The notes: generated by a model not told the origin, from the letters alone. A stretch of 40,366 nucleotides of DNA from Sunxiuqinia sp. (GCA_003246935.1 QKCF01000079.1:1-40366), one strand, 5' to 3'. Counted from the first letter of the stretch, positions 1 through 10,413 are shown. Translations and numbers: made by a program.

Positions 1-2
1 TG

Positions 3-248
3 AAGGATTACGTCAAAGTTTTCCTGGCGCACGAAGACAAGCCAATTCTGTCGCTTAGTTCCATGAAAGCGATGGAGGAAAAATTGCCGGCTGATCATTT
101 TATGCGTGTGCACCGCTCATTTATCGTCAATCTTGATAAAATTGAAGTGATTGAACGCAGCCGAATCGTCTTCGGAAAAACTTACATCCCTGTTAGTGAT
201 CAGTATAAAGACAAGTTTCAGGAATTTTTGAATCAGAACTTCTTGTAA
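3..248 (+). CDS. LytTR-type DNA-binding domain response regulator, C-terminal fragment (5' truncated by window)
   Basis: Open frame from base 3: KDYVKVFL...KPILSLSSMKAMEEKLPADHFMRVHRSFIVNLDKIEVIERSRIVFGKTYIPVSDQYKDKF, a typical LytTR domain pattern (FMRVHRSFIVNL). Confidence 0.9.
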   Translation, partial: KDYVKVFLAHEDKPILSLSSMKAMEEKLPADHFMRVHRSFIVNLDKIEVIERSRIVFGKTYIPVSDQYKDKFQEFLNQNFL

Positions 249-299
249 CTCTTGAATCAAAAGCTTGGAGTCTGGAACTCTTCTGAATATCTGGTTGAA

Positions 300-614
300 A
301 TGATTCTCTTGTTTGGGATTGTCATAATCCTAAGGGATTTTGCCTCAATCCGATACTGGATTGCCTCAAAAGAGTTTAGAATCGGGTTCATCCGGAAGGT
401 TAGAATGATTCTCCTGTTTGGGATTGTCATCATCCTGAAGGATTTTGTCTCCATCCGGTACCGGATTGCCTCAAAAAAGTGTAGGATCGGGTTCATCCGG
501 AAGGTTAAAATGATTCTCCTGTTTGGGATTGTCATCATCCTGAAGGATTTTCCCTTTATCCGATACCGGATTGTCTCAAAAAGGTGTAGGACCGAGACCA
601 TCCTGAAGGTTAGA
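300..614. repeat. Three tandem copies of a ~105 bp repeat unit containing palindromes
   Basis: 'atgattctcytgtttgggattgtcat' begins at 300, 405 and 510 (period 105). Units contain ATCCTGAAGGAT and the 14-bp palindrome ATCCGGTACCGGAT. Confidence 0.9.
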
Positions 615-637
615 ATGGCTATCCCCGATGTTTGTAC

Positions 638-645
638 TATCTTTG
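638..645 (+). promoter_or_regulatory. Bacteroidota -7 like element (TAnnTTTG) upstream of fmt
   Basis: TATCTTTG at 638-645, about 24 bp before the fmt ATG. Confidence 0.4.
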
Positions 646-668
646 CATAAATTCATTCAAGACAAATT

Positions 669-1631
669 ATGACCGGAAAAGATTTACGGATTGTATTTAT
701 GGGAACGCCCGATTTTGCCGTGGCTAGTTTGAAAGCCTTGGTTGAGGGTGGGTATAATGTTGTTGGTGTGATTACCGTCCCCGATAAACCAGCGGGCCGT
801 GGTCGCCAGTTGCAGCAATCGGCAGTGAAACAATATGCCGTTGAGCAAAAACTGTACGTGATGCAACCCGAGAAATTGAAGAATCCGGAGTTTATTGCCG
901 AGCTCGAAGCGTTGAAAGCAGATTTGCAGGTTGTGGTTGCTTTCCGCATGTTGCCTGAGGTGGTTTGGCGTATGCCTCGCTTGGGAACTTTTAACCTGCA
1001 CGGATCACTGTTGCCGCAATATCGCGGAGCTGCTCCGTTGAACTGGGCGGTGATTAATGGAGACAAGGAGACAGGTGTAACAACCTTCCTGCTGTCGCAC
1101 GAAATTGATACCGGGGCTATTCTTTTCCACGAAAAAATAGCTATCGGAGAAAAAGATACGGTGGGTGATATCCATGATAGTTTGATGGAGATTGGTGCCG
1201 GGTTGGTAATGAAAACAGTCGATGCTTTAGCTGAAGGCAATTATAAATCAATCGAGCAGGATGAAATTCAGTCAGAGAATTTGAACCCTGCTCCAAAGAT
1301 CTTTAAAGAAGACTGTAAAATCGATTGGAACAAGCCGGCTGTTGAAGTACGCAACCTGATCCGTGGCTTATCTCCCTATCCTGCTGCATGGACTGAATTG
1401 GTTGATGCTAAAGGGAAGGTGCTGAGCCTGAAAATATTTATGGCTGAAATTGAACTGAATAATGGTGTTGTTCCCGGAACCCTGGAAACCGATGGGAAGA
1501 ACACATTTAAAATTGCTGCTAAAGATGGCTGGTTAGTGATTAGTGATTTGCAGCTGTCGGGGAAGAAGCGGATGACAACTGCGGATTTCCTGCGCGGAGT
1601 GCACGAGCCGGAAACTTTTAAGTTGCAATAA
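669..1631 (+). CDS. fmt: Methionyl-tRNA formyltransferase
   Basis: MGTPDFAVASL..., NLHGSLLPQYRGAAPLNWAVINGDKETGVTTF: formyltransferase signature. Confidence 0.97.
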   Translation: MTGKDLRIVFMGTPDFAVASLKALVEGGYNVVGVITVPDKPAGRGRQLQQSAVKQYAVEQKLYVMQPEKLKNPEFIAELEALKADLQVVVAFRMLPEVVWRMPRLGTFNLHGSLLPQYRGAAPLNWAVINGDKETGVTTFLLSHEIDTGAILFHEKIAIGEKDTVGDIHDSLMEIGAGLVMKTVDALAEGNYKSIEQDEIQSENLNPAPKIFKEDCKIDWNKPAVEVRNLIRGLSPYPAAWTELVDAKGKVLSLKIFMAEIELNNGVVPGTLETDGKNTFKIAAKDGWLVISDLQLSGKKRMTTADFLRGVHEPETFKLQ

Positions 1632-1650
1632 AAGCCAAGATACTCTAAAA

Positions 1651-1690
1651 GAAAAATGCTGATGATCTCAATGAGATATCAGCATTTTTC
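1651..1690 (+). terminator. Intrinsic terminator after fmt
   Basis: Stem GAAAAATGCTGAT ... ATCAGCATTTTTC followed by a T-run. Confidence 0.8.
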
Positions 1691-1723
1691 TTTTTTTGAA
1701 AGTTATGCTAAAGATTTATGATC

Positions 1724-2686
1724 CTAGTCTCTTGGCGATTTGTCGTGCAGGTAAAGAACAGTGCCTGCTACTGGGCGCTCGCCGTAGCGCATTCGATTTA
1801 ATCGGTATAGCTTCTTCAAGCGGATGCCAAAGCGTTGTGATACGTAATGCATGGTTTCATCTGCCAAAAAAACGTGTGTTTTGAAGTTTCTCAGCGCCTT
1901 GTTGCGTTTTGGAACGATATACAGAATCTCGTTTACCTGCAAACGGTGATTATCCGGTAGGTCGTTGTATTTATATAGCTCCCAAATGCTCATGTTGAAC
2001 TCATCAGTAATACTTTGTGGCGTATCCCCGGTTTTTACAACAATCGATTTCAACCCGTTGCGGAAAACAACCTTGCGGGTTTGGTACGGATTAATCAGGT
2101 TTTTAGTCGATTCCTGGTTGTGGTTGTCGTTGCTTACGATCATGTCCAGTTGTTCGCCGTCCAGAACATTGTCGTAATCGTACAACTTAAAATCTTCAAT
2201 AATTTTAATCAGCGATTCGGCATAATGAGTTGCCGTGGCGTATCCTGCTTTTTTCAATCCGCGAGCCCATCCTTTGTAGTCGGTAATATCCAATTGAAAA
2301 AGATCGGCGTACCTTGGGTTTGCGACCAGAAAGTCGCTGTGGTCAATGTATGAATCCTCCACCGAATTATAATGGCGAAAACATTCATTGCGCATATCAT
2401 CGTCGTGATAAACGCGTTTGCCTGTCCAATTGCTTTTGCATTTAATACCAAAATGATTATTCGATCTGCGGCTAAGATCACTGTTTCCGTTTCCCGATTC
2501 CAAACAACCTTGAGCCAAGGTTATACTGGCGGGAATTCCGCAGCGTTGCATCTCGTGAATTGCTAATTTTCGGTATTTCTGAATATATTCTTCGCGGGTA
2601 AGTACCCGTTGTGCCAAACTTAAGATTGTCAGCGAACAAAGGAATAATAGTAAAACTGTTTTCTTGAGCATAGTTCTTGTCTTCAA
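1724..2686 (-). CDS. Secreted glucosaminidase (mannosyl-glycoprotein endo-beta-N-acetylglucosaminidase-like) with LysM repeats
   Basis: N-terminal signal peptide; ITLAQGCLESGNGNSDLSRRSNNHFGIKCKSNWTG; LysM-like VVKTGDTPQSITDEFNMSIWELYKYNDL...VNEILYIVP. Confidence 0.88.
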   Translation of the reverse strand: MKTRTMLKKTVLLLFLCSLTILSLAQRVLTREEYIQKYRKLAIHEMQRCGIPASITLAQGCLESGNGNSDLSRRSNNHFGIKCKSNWTGKRVYHDDDMRNECFRHYNSVEDSYIDHSDFLVANPRYADLFQLDITDYKGWARGLKKAGYATATHYAESLIKIIEDFKLYDYDNVLDGEQLDMIVSNDNHNQESTKNLINPYQTRKVVFRNGLKSIVVKTGDTPQSITDEFNMSIWELYKYNDLPDNHRLQVNEILYIVPKRNKALRNFKTHVFLADETMHYVSQRFGIRLKKLYRLNRMRYGERPVAGTVLYLHDKSPRD

Positions 2687-2743
2687 TAAAATAAATTCCT
2701 CACAAACCTCGTTTTTGCGCTAATACAATTTAAAGCTGTATTT

Positions 2744-3256
2744 TTGATAAAAAGCTTTCTGACAATGCGAACAAAAGAAATCAAAATATTGGTATCCGAA
2801 TACAAAAATGCCGAAGAGTTAATAACAAACGATCGTGAATTAGTTTTGGCTGCAAGGGAAATTGCAGCTACAGCTTACGCTCCGTATTCGCATTTTAAGG
2901 TCGGTGCCGCACTAAGATTGTATGATGGAAGCATTGTTCGGGGAAGTAATCAGGAAAATGCAGCTACTCCCGTTGGTATTTGTGCAGAGCGTTCTGCTTT
3001 GTTTTGGGCTAATGCCAATCATCCGGATCAGGCCGTTGTGGCAATTGCTGTTTCTGCCATTGATCAGAAAGGAGAACATGCGAAGAATTTGAGCCCGTGT
3101 GGTATTTGCCGGCAAGCGTTGTTGGAAGCACAGCATCGCTATAAGCAGCCGATTCGTGTTATATTGGATAGCCGTGAAAAAATAGAGGTATTAAATAATG
3201 TGGAGTGTCTGTTGCCGCTCAGTTTTAACGGGAATTCGTTGAACGGTGTAAAATAA
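2744..3256 (+). CDS. cdd: Cytidine deaminase (start may be the ATG at 2765)
   Basis: YAPYSHFKVGAAL...GICAERSALFWA...SPCGICRQALLE: zinc-binding CDA motifs. Confidence 0.93.
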   Translation: MIKSFLTMRTKEIKILVSEYKNAEELITNDRELVLAAREIAATAYAPYSHFKVGAALRLYDGSIVRGSNQENAATPVGICAERSALFWANANHPDQAVVAIAVSAIDQKGEHAKNLSPCGICRQALLEAQHRYKQPIRVILDSREKIEVLNNVECLLPLSFNGNSLNGVK

Positions 3257-3281
3257 GAAACAAACCAGTCGATATAGAATG

Positions 3282-3315
3282 AAAAAACTCCGTCAGGTAG
3301 CTGGCGGAGTTTTTT
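3282..3315. terminator. Bidirectional terminator between convergent cdd and pseudouridine synthase genes
   Basis: AAAAAACTCCG ... CGGAGTTTTTT inverted repeat. Confidence 0.8.
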
Positions 3316-3321
3316 AGTTAT

Positions 3322-4014
3322 TTAGTCTTTCAAATCTTTAATCTGTACAAGTTCATCCCAAATGGGGTCACCTTTAGGAGGACGGGCTACGATGGTAATC
3401 GGTTCCTTCTTTACCGGGTGAATGAACTCCAGCTTACGGGCATGTAAGTGAATACCTCCATCCTCGTTGCTGCGTGCGGCACCGTATTTCAAGTCACCTT
3501 TAATATGGCATCCAAGAGTTAGCAGCTGTGCACGAATTTGGTGGTGACGACCGGTTTGCAGGTCGATCTCCAATAAGTGGTAGCGGTTAAGGGTGGCTTT
3601 GTGCTTGTAGCTTAAACTACACAATTTCGAGCCTTTCTTTTGTTTTGTTGAGGCAAAGCTTTTGTTCTTCTCTTCATCTTTCCATAGATAGTGCTCGAGT
3701 GTGCCTTCCTCTTCTTCTGGTAATATGTCGACAACAGCCCAGTATGTTTTTTTGATGGCTGTTTTATCCTGAAACATCTCGTTCAGTCGCGTAAGCGCTT
3801 TGCTGGTACGCGCAAAAAGTACGATTCCGCTTGTTGGACGGTCCAGGCGGTGAGGAGAGCCCAGGTAAACATCACCGGGCTTATTGTATTTCTTTTTAAT
3901 ATAGGCTTTCACCTTATCAATCAAAGGTTCGTCGCCGGTTTTGTCACCCTGTACAATTTCGCCACACGCTTTATTGACAGCTATCAGGTGGTTGTCTTCG
4001 TATATTACTTGCAT
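3322..4014 (-). CDS. RluA-family RNA pseudouridine synthase
   Basis: SPHRLDRPTSGIVLFARTSKA and LQTGRHHQIRAQL motifs. Confidence 0.92.
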   Translation of the reverse strand: MQVIYEDNHLIAVNKACGEIVQGDKTGDEPLIDKVKAYIKKKYNKPGDVYLGSPHRLDRPTSGIVLFARTSKALTRLNEMFQDKTAIKKTYWAVVDILPEEEEGTLEHYLWKDEEKNKSFASTKQKKGSKLCSLSYKHKATLNRYHLLEIDLQTGRHHQIRAQLLTLGCHIKGDLKYGAARSNEDGGIHLHARKLEFIHPVKKEPITIVARPPKGDPIWDELVQIKDLKD

Positions 4015-4093
4015 ACATTGAAAGTTAGAAGTTCCATGCTTTTGGTTCCAGGTTTCGCAATTTGGAACCTAAAACTTAGAACTGGAAACTGAA

Positions 4094-4909
4094 TTAATAT
4101 TGTTCCCGTTCGTTCGGGAAATCCTTCGATTTTACATCGCTAATGTAATGAGAAACGGCACCTTTAATATCTTCGGCCAGGTTTGCGTAGCGACGCAGGA
4201 AGCGAGGAGAGAACTCCTGGGTGAGGCCTAACATGTCATGAATTACCAGCACCTGTCCGTCAACACCATTTCCGGCACCAATACCGATCACTGGGATACG
4301 CAACATTTCTGCTACTTGTTTTCCCAAATTGGCCGGGATTTTTTCAAGTACTACTGAGAAACAACCGGCTTCCTCCAATAATTTGGCATCGTCAATCAGC
4401 TTTTGTGCTTCTTCTTCTTCCTTGGCACGTACCGAGTAGGTTCCATAGCGGTTAATTGATTGTGGCATCAATCCTAGGTGACCCATGATTGGGATACCGG
4501 CCGACAGAATACGGTTTACCGATTCTATGATTTCTTTACCACCTTCCATTTTTACTGCATCAGCTGCAGTTTCCTTCATAATACGGATGGCCGATTTTAA
4601 AGCTTCTTTGCTGTCGCCCTGGTAGGTTCCAAATGGCAGGTCGACTACAACTAATGCGCGGTTTACAGCTTTGCGAACTGAAACACCGTGATATATCATT
4701 TGATCCAAAGTCATTGGTAAGGTCGTCTCGTTTCCGACCATCACATTCGACGCCGAGTCGCCGACTAGGACCACGTCAATTCCTGCTTGGTCAACTAATT
4801 TTGCCATACTGTAATCGTAGGCGGTCAACATAGAAATTTTTTCTCCCTTCAGTTTCATCTCAGACAAAACATGAGTGGTTACCCTTTTTACTTCTTTATG
4901 TACTGACAT
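4094..4909 (-). CDS. panB: 3-methyl-2-oxobutanoate hydroxymethyltransferase
   Basis: [36 protein letters not shown]...[17 protein letters not shown]...[23 protein letters not shown]. Confidence 0.96.
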   Translation of the reverse strand: MSVHKEVKRVTTHVLSEMKLKGEKISMLTAYDYSMAKLVDQAGIDVVLVGDSASNVMVGNETTLPMTLDQMIYHGVSVRKAVNRALVVVDLPFGTYQGDSKEALKSAIRIMKETAADAVKMEGGKEIIESVNRILSAGIPIMGHLGLMPQSINRYGTYSVRAKEEEEAQKLIDDAKLLEEAGCFSVVLEKIPANLGKQVAEMLRIPVIGIGAGNGVDGQVLVIHDMLGLTQEFSPRFLRRYANLAEDIKGAVSHYISDVKSKDFPNEREQY

Positions 4910-5163
4910 CTCACAATAAAATTAATACAACATGCAAAGTAAGTAACTTTTATTGAATGTGTCGGTATCGCTAAGGGATAATGAGATGACATGTGTTTAT
5001 ATGTCGTTTTGTCATTTATCCTGTCATGCTTAAAAAAGAAGGTTGCAGCGATTGTGTCAATTTTTCACCCGAATTACCGAAAATTTCCTTGGCATGGTGA
5101 TTGAATAAATGAGACCGAGTTCACAATTGAATTAGTAAGTAAAATTTAAAAACTATAGATAAA

Positions 5164-7074
5164 ATGGGAAAGATTATTGGTATCGACTTAGGAACAACTA
5201 ACTCTTGCGTTGCCGTAATGGAAGGTAATGAACCAGTTGTAATTCCTAACAGCGAAGGAAAACGTACGACTCCGTCAATCGTTGCTTTCGTAGAAGGTGG
5301 AGAACGCAAAATTGGTGATCCTGCAAAACGTCAGGCAATCACAAACCCACATAAAACGGTTTATTCAATCAAACGTTTTATGGGTGAAGGTTTCGGACAG
5401 GTTAGCAAAGAAATTTCACGTGTACCTTATACAGTAATTCAAGGTGACAATAATACACCTCGTGTACAGATTGACGATCGCAAATATTCACCACAAGAAA
5501 TCTCAGCAATGGTTCTTCAAAAAATGAAGAAAACAGCTGAAGATTACTTAGGTCAGGAAGTTACAGAAGCGGTAATTACTGTTCCTGCTTACTTTAACGA
5601 TGCACAGCGTCAGGCGACAAAAGAGGCCGGCGAAATTGCAGGTCTGACAGTTCGTCGTATCATCAACGAACCTACTGCCGCTTCATTGGCTTACGGTTTG
5701 GATAAGATGGATCGTGACATGAAAGTTGCCGTATTCGACTTAGGTGGTGGTACTTTCGATATCTCAATCCTGGAATTGGGTGACGGTGTATTCGAAGTAA
5801 AATCAACTGATGGTGATACACACCTTGGTGGTGACGACTTCGACCAAACGATCATTGACTGGTTGGCACAAGAATTCCTAAACGAGGAAGGTATCGACTT
5901 GCGCAAAGATCCTATGGCTTTGCAACGTTTGAAAGAAGCAGCAGAAAAAGCAAAAATCGAGTTGTCAAGTTCAACTTCAACTGAGATCAACTTGCCATAT
6001 ATTATGCCGGTTAATGGTATTCCAAAACACTTGGTGAAAACTTTAAGCCGTGCAAAATTCGAGCAGTTGGCTGATACGTTGATCAATGCGACAATGGAGC
6101 CTTGCCGTAAAGCATTGAAAAATGCAGGTTTGTCAGCTTCTGATATCGACGAAGTAATTTTGGTTGGTGGTTCAACCCGTATCCCTGCCGTTCAGGAAAA
6201 AGTACAGCAACTGTTTGGAAAAGCTCCTTCAAAAGGTGTTAACCCCGACGAAGTTGTGGCAATCGGTGCTGCGATCCAGGGTGGTGTATTGACAGGTGAA
6301 GTGAAAGATGTATTGTTGTTGGATGTTACTCCGCTTTCATTGGGTATTGAAACAATGGGTGGTGTAATGACTAAATTGATCGAAGCGAACACTACGATCC
6401 CAACTAAAAAATCAGAAACCTTTACTACTGCTGCTGATAACCAGCCTTCAGTAGAAATTCACGTATTGCAAGGTGAACGTCCAATGGCGAACGGTAACAA
6501 AACAATCGGCCGTTTCCACTTAGATGGTATTCCTGCTGCGCGTCGTGGAGTTCCTCAGATTGAAGTGACATTCGATATTGACGCGAACGGTATCCTGCAT
6601 GTAGGTGCTAAAGACAAAGCTACCGGTAAGTCACAGTCAATTCGTATCGAGGCTTCTTCAGGTTTGAGTGATGACGAAATCAAACGTATGCGCGAAGAAG
6701 CAGCTGCAAACGCAGATGCAGATAAAGCTGCTCGTGAGAAAGTGGATAAATTGAACCAGGCTGATAGTATGATTTTCAATACTGAAAAACAATTGGCAGA
6801 GATTGGTGATAAGCTTCCGGCTGACAAAAAAGCTCCGATTGAAGCTGCATTGAATAAATTGAAAGAAGCTCACAAAGCTCAGGATATTGCAGGTATCGAT
6901 GCTGCAACTGAAGAGCTGAACCAAGTATTCCAGGCTGCTTCTCAGGAAATGTATAATGCTCAGGCAGGACAAGCTGGCGGTCAACCAGGACCTGATGCCG
7001 GTGCTCAGTCAGGTAACGCACAATCAGCTCAAGATGGAGAAGTTACTGATGTTGACTTCGAAGAAGTCAAGTAG
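5164..7074 (+). CDS. dnaK: Molecular chaperone DnaK
   Basis: [21 protein letters not shown]...; full-length Hsp70 ending in ...[12 protein letters not shown]. Confidence 0.99.
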   Translation: MGKIIGIDLGTTNSCVAVMEGNEPVVIPNSEGKRTTPSIVAFVEGGERKIGDPAKRQAITNPHKTVYSIKRFMGEGFGQVSKEISRVPYTVIQGDNNTPRVQIDDRKYSPQEISAMVLQKMKKTAEDYLGQEVTEAVITVPAYFNDAQRQATKEAGEIAGLTVRRIINEPTAASLAYGLDKMDRDMKVAVFDLGGGTFDISILELGDGVFEVKSTDGDTHLGGDDFDQTIIDWLAQEFLNEEGIDLRKDPMALQRLKEAAEKAKIELSSSTSTEINLPYIMPVNGIPKHLVKTLSRAKFEQLADTLINATMEPCRKALKNAGLSASDIDEVILVGGSTRIPAVQEKVQQLFGKAPSKGVNPDEVVAIGAAIQGGVLTGEVKDVLLLDVTPLSLGIETMGGVMTKLIEANTTIPTKKSETFTTAADNQPSVEIHVLQGERPMANGNKTIGRFHLDGIPAARRGVPQIEVTFDIDANGILHVGAKDKATGKSQSIRIEASSGLSDDEIKRMREEAAANADADKAAREKVDKLNQADSMIFNTEKQLAEIGDKLPADKKAPIEAALNKLKEAHKAQDIAGIDAATEELNQVFQAASQEMYNAQAGQAGGQPGPDAGAQSGNAQSAQDGEVTDVDFEEVK

Positions 7075-7106
7075 GGTACGATAAATAACAATTACGAATA
7101 ATTGCC

Positions 7107-7145
7107 AAAGCGCAGTAAGTCTTTTACTTACTGCGCTTTTTGTTT
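7107..7145 (+). terminator. Intrinsic terminator of dnaK
   Basis: AAAGCGCAGTAAGT-CTTTT-ACTTACTGCGCTTT followed by T-rich tail. Confidence 0.9.
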
Positions 7146-7272
7146 TTGTTAAATTATTGTTTCAGGCGAATTTTCATTGAATTTTGGCCTATATTTGTAC
7201 CATATCTGTACCGGAACTTAATTCACGACGAAGTGGAACTTATGAGTCCTTAAGGATAATGGTGAGACTTAA

Positions 7273-7836
7273 ATGATGGTGAAGATGGTGATAAATAAAA
7301 TTCAAAAACAATGTGAAGTATGTAACGAACTGTTCACTCCGAAGACGGTGACTTCTGTTTATTGTTCGAGGCATTGTAGCGATGTTGCATATCGCAAAAG
7401 GAAAGTACAGAAGAAAAAGGAAGATCAAAGGAGAGCTGTAATTGAAAGCATTCCAGATGACCGTCCTTATATTTCAGTACCGGAGGCAGTTGCTCTTTTG
7501 GGTATTGCAAAAAGCACTTTGTACCGACTTGTCCGCCAAGGAAGAATTCCGGCGATCAATTTAGGTACTCGTCTTGTGAGAATTGATCGTGTTACAGTAG
7601 AACAAATGTTTCCGGATCAACCGAAGACATTGCCAACAAAAGAGAATCCGGCAGTGAAATTATATCGTCTAGAGCGAGAGGATTGCTACACGATCGGTGA
7701 AATTGCTAAAAAATTTGGCATTTCTGATAGTTCCGTTTATAAACATATTCGTAAATTCTCTATCCCAATTCGACAAATTGGAAAATTTGTTTACGCGCCA
7801 AAAACAGAAATCGATAGTATTTACAACTCTAGATAA
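7273..7836 (+). CDS. Zn-ribbon + double helix-turn-helix protein (excisionase/MerR-like), adjacent to integrase
   Basis: CEVCNELFTPKTVTSVYCSRHCSDVAYRKRK Zn-ribbon; ISVPEAVALLGIAKSTLYRLVRQGRIPAINLGTRLVRI HTH; second HTH YTIGEIAKKFGISDSSVYKHIRKF. Confidence 0.75.
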   Translation: MMVKMVINKIQKQCEVCNELFTPKTVTSVYCSRHCSDVAYRKRKVQKKKEDQRRAVIESIPDDRPYISVPEAVALLGIAKSTLYRLVRQGRIPAINLGTRLVRIDRVTVEQMFPDQPKTLPTKENPAVKLYRLEREDCYTIGEIAKKFGISDSSVYKHIRKFSIPIRQIGKFVYAPKTEIDSIYNSR

Positions 7837-7850
7837 TAGGAGGACACCTC

Positions 7851-9113
7851 ATGAAAGAACTATCAAACACGAAGGTTACGGTGAGACTTCGGAAAGCTGA
7901 AGATCGCAAGGAGTGGTATGTTTATATTGAGAGCTATCCGGTATTTGTTCCCGGTAAAAGTAAACCGCAACGAAAACGAGAATATTTGAACAGGATAGTT
8001 ACCTCTGTTGAATGGGATAAGAAGAGAGTGGCTCGTTCTTCTACTGATGGAGAGAAGACATACAGGCCCAAACGAGATGACAACGGTGTTGTTATTTGCA
8101 AAAGTGAGCTCGACAGAGAAACGATGTTGTATGCAGATGGTGTACGCAAGCTCAGACAGCGTGAATATGATAATGTTGATTTGTACAGTGATTCAGAGAA
8201 AGCGCTGTCAGAACAAAAAGAGCGACTTCAACAAAATTTTATCGATTATTTTGAAAGGTTAATTGATCGACGCCACGGGAAGAATAGTTCAAAGTCTATC
8301 CGAATTAATTGGGAACGAGCTCATGTATTTTTGAAACAGTTTGCCGGTGACACCCTTCTGTTTTCGCAAATTGATACCCGTATGGCCGAAGAATTTAAAC
8401 AGTTTCTTTTGTCTGCTCCAGCGGGGCATAAGAAAAGTGGAACAATCTCACATAATACGGCTGGGACTTATTTCTCTATTTTTAAGGCTGCTGTCAAACA
8501 AGCTTTCATTGACGACTATTTGACTGTAGATTTAGCTGCTAAAATGAAAGGATTGAGGGATCAGGAATCGCGTCGAGAATATTTGACCGTTGACGAACTT
8601 AACACCCTTGCCGCGACTCCTTGCGAAAGGGATATTCTCAAAAGAGCAGCTTTGTTTTCTGCACTAACAGGATTACGTCACTCGGATATTCAGAAACTTC
8701 AGTGGAGAGAAATTAGCAAAAATGGGAAACAAACCTTACTCCAGTTTACTCAGCAAAAGACAAAGGGTGTTGAGTATACTCCTATATCAGAACAAGCCCT
8801 GGAACTTTGTGGACCTCCAAGATCCCCGGAGCAATATGTTTTTGAAGGTTTACCTGACCCTTCATGGATATCACGCCCACTCAAGCAGTGGATTACAGCT
8901 GCAGGGATTAAAAAAAATATTACATTCCATTGCTTTCGTCATACATTCGCTACCTTGCAACTGTCTAGTGGAACTGATATATACACCGTTAGTAAAATGC
9001 TTGGACATACAAATGTTAAAACCACTCAGATTTATGCTAAAGTAGTAGACGATAAGAAAAATAAAGCCGCACAGGCTATTCAATTGGATACCGTTAAAAA
9101 TAAGAAAGACTAG
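7851..9113 (+). CDS. Tyrosine-type site-specific recombinase/integrase
   Basis: C-terminal catalytic residues: ALTGLRHSDIQKLQW (R), HCFRHTFATLQL (HxxR), LGHTNVKTTQIYAKV (H...Y). Confidence 0.95.
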   Translation: MKELSNTKVTVRLRKAEDRKEWYVYIESYPVFVPGKSKPQRKREYLNRIVTSVEWDKKRVARSSTDGEKTYRPKRDDNGVVICKSELDRETMLYADGVRKLRQREYDNVDLYSDSEKALSEQKERLQQNFIDYFERLIDRRHGKNSSKSIRINWERAHVFLKQFAGDTLLFSQIDTRMAEEFKQFLLSAPAGHKKSGTISHNTAGTYFSIFKAAVKQAFIDDYLTVDLAAKMKGLRDQESRREYLTVDELNTLAATPCERDILKRAALFSALTGLRHSDIQKLQWREISKNGKQTLLQFTQQKTKGVEYTPISEQALELCGPPRSPEQYVFEGLPDPSWISRPLKQWITAAGIKKNITFHCFRHTFATLQLSSGTDIYTVSKMLGHTNVKTTQIYAKVVDDKKNKAAQAIQLDTVKNKKD

Positions 9114-9266
9114 AAAAGTCACTTCCCTGAGTTATGTTTGGCTTTTTTCTGTGTTCACGAATAGATCAGATGAAAATTTGACTGCTCTCAATTTGCAGTA
9201 GGACAATATAGTTCTGTTTGTTGAGGTTATGGTATTAGAAAATTAAATACAATATTTAAATAAGTA

Positions 9267-9947
9267 ATGCACTCCGGTAAACATTTTGATTGGATTATTA
9301 AATATGTGTCTGTTTTCGTCGTATGTGTCATGATTGGTGCAATAGGCAGACTTTCAGTGATTCAACTTGGCTTCGACGAGTTTACAGCAAATATTAGTTT
9401 CGTGGTCGTAACATCTTTGATGGTTATAGTATTTGCGGTTGTTAGAACACTTCTTGAGGCTGTGTTTTTCGGAATAGGAAAGCTACTTTATTTATCTAAA
9501 AAGAACATGAAAGCACCTGAGACTAAATCTAAATTGGGCAGTGATATTGATAAAATTAAGGCAGAGCAGGAAAAAATAATAAAAGACAAGGTACAAGAGC
9601 AGAAGGAGAGTCTCATTGCTTATACCAAGAAAACGTTTGCTCCCTATATTTCCAAAGAAGACTTGATTCTGCTTTGTAGCTATATTGAAAAATATTTTCA
9701 AAAAGAACAAATATCGAAGTTACATCCCATACCTGTAGACGGGTTAGCACCACTTGATATTTACCATTTTGGATGGAATATCTGGAATTTCAAAAAAGTC
9801 AGCAATCAGACTGAACTTGCTTTATTCCTAAAAAGTGTATTTCAAGATGTACTCAAAGATGCAGAGGTTGAAACGATAAAGCGACATCTGAAAGACGACG
9901 AGTCAAAAGGAATCATCAAAATTGAGAAGGATATTTTAGCGGAATAA
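9267..9947 (+). CDS. Hypothetical membrane protein of the mobile element
   Basis: Two N-terminal TM segments (VFVVCVMIGAIGRLSVI; ISFVVVTSLMVIVFAVV) followed by a charged cytosolic region. Confidence 0.5.
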   Translation: MHSGKHFDWIIKYVSVFVVCVMIGAIGRLSVIQLGFDEFTANISFVVVTSLMVIVFAVVRTLLEAVFFGIGKLLYLSKKNMKAPETKSKLGSDIDKIKAEQEKIIKDKVQEQKESLIAYTKKTFAPYISKEDLILLCSYIEKYFQKEQISKLHPIPVDGLAPLDIYHFGWNIWNFKKVSNQTELALFLKSVFQDVLKDAEVETIKRHLKDDESKGIIKIEKDILAE

Positions 9948-10059
9948 AGATTAGAAATTATCACCATCCGTAGTGTTTTTTGCGTGTTTTTTCTGTGGCA
10001 TTACAAACACACTGAAAACACGGGCTTCATTTGCAGCATAACGATCAAAAACAAAAGTT

Positions 10060-10413
10060 ATGAATGCAAATGAAATTTCCTTTGAGAATCTTCCGAAAGC
10101 AGTTGCTCATTTGGTCAACGAAGTGGCCGAAATAAAATCACTAATGGCAAAAGAGCATAAGCCATTAAATCCTCCCAAACGCATACCTATCGGTATTGAT
10201 GATGCCTGCCGGATTATCGGCAAAGCTAAACCAACCGTTTATACCCTCGTTCGCAAGCGATTGCTGCCATGCTACAAAAATGGTAAGAAGCTCTATTTTT
10301 TTGAAGATGAGTTACTGGACTGGATTACCCATGGGAAAAAGAAAACGATTCAGGAGATTGAACGGGAAGCAAGCTCAGAATACCAAAAACGTTATAAAGG
10401 CCTACGAAGATGA
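10060..10413 (+). CDS. Helix-turn-helix / excisionase-type DNA-binding protein
   Basis: RIPIGIDDACRIIGKAKPTVYTLVRKRLLPCYKNGKKLYFFEDELLDWI. Confidence 0.75.
   Translation: MNANEISFENLPKAVAHLVNEVAEIKSLMAKEHKPLNPPKRIPIGIDDACRIIGKAKPTVYTLVRKRLLPCYKNGKKLYFFEDELLDWITHGKKKTIQEIEREASSEYQKRYKGLRR

Noticed and set aside
252-650. Overlapping ORFs on both strands (252-650 +, 257-601 -)
   Set aside because: Both arise because the repeat unit is 105 bp (a multiple of 3); repetitive low-quality proteins, no start context, mutually overlapping.
4044-4069. GGTTCCA...TGGAACC inverted repeat between panB and the pseudouridine synthase
   Set aside because: Only 7-bp arms in a short co-directional gap; too weak to claim function.
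5089-5104. Sigma-54-like promoter TTGGCA-N6-TTGA upstream of dnaK
   Set aside because: Lacks the conserved GC of the -12 element; a chance match is likely.
5691-6827. Minus-strand ORFs inside dnaK
   Set aside because: Antisense shadows of a strongly coding gene; no domain-like features.
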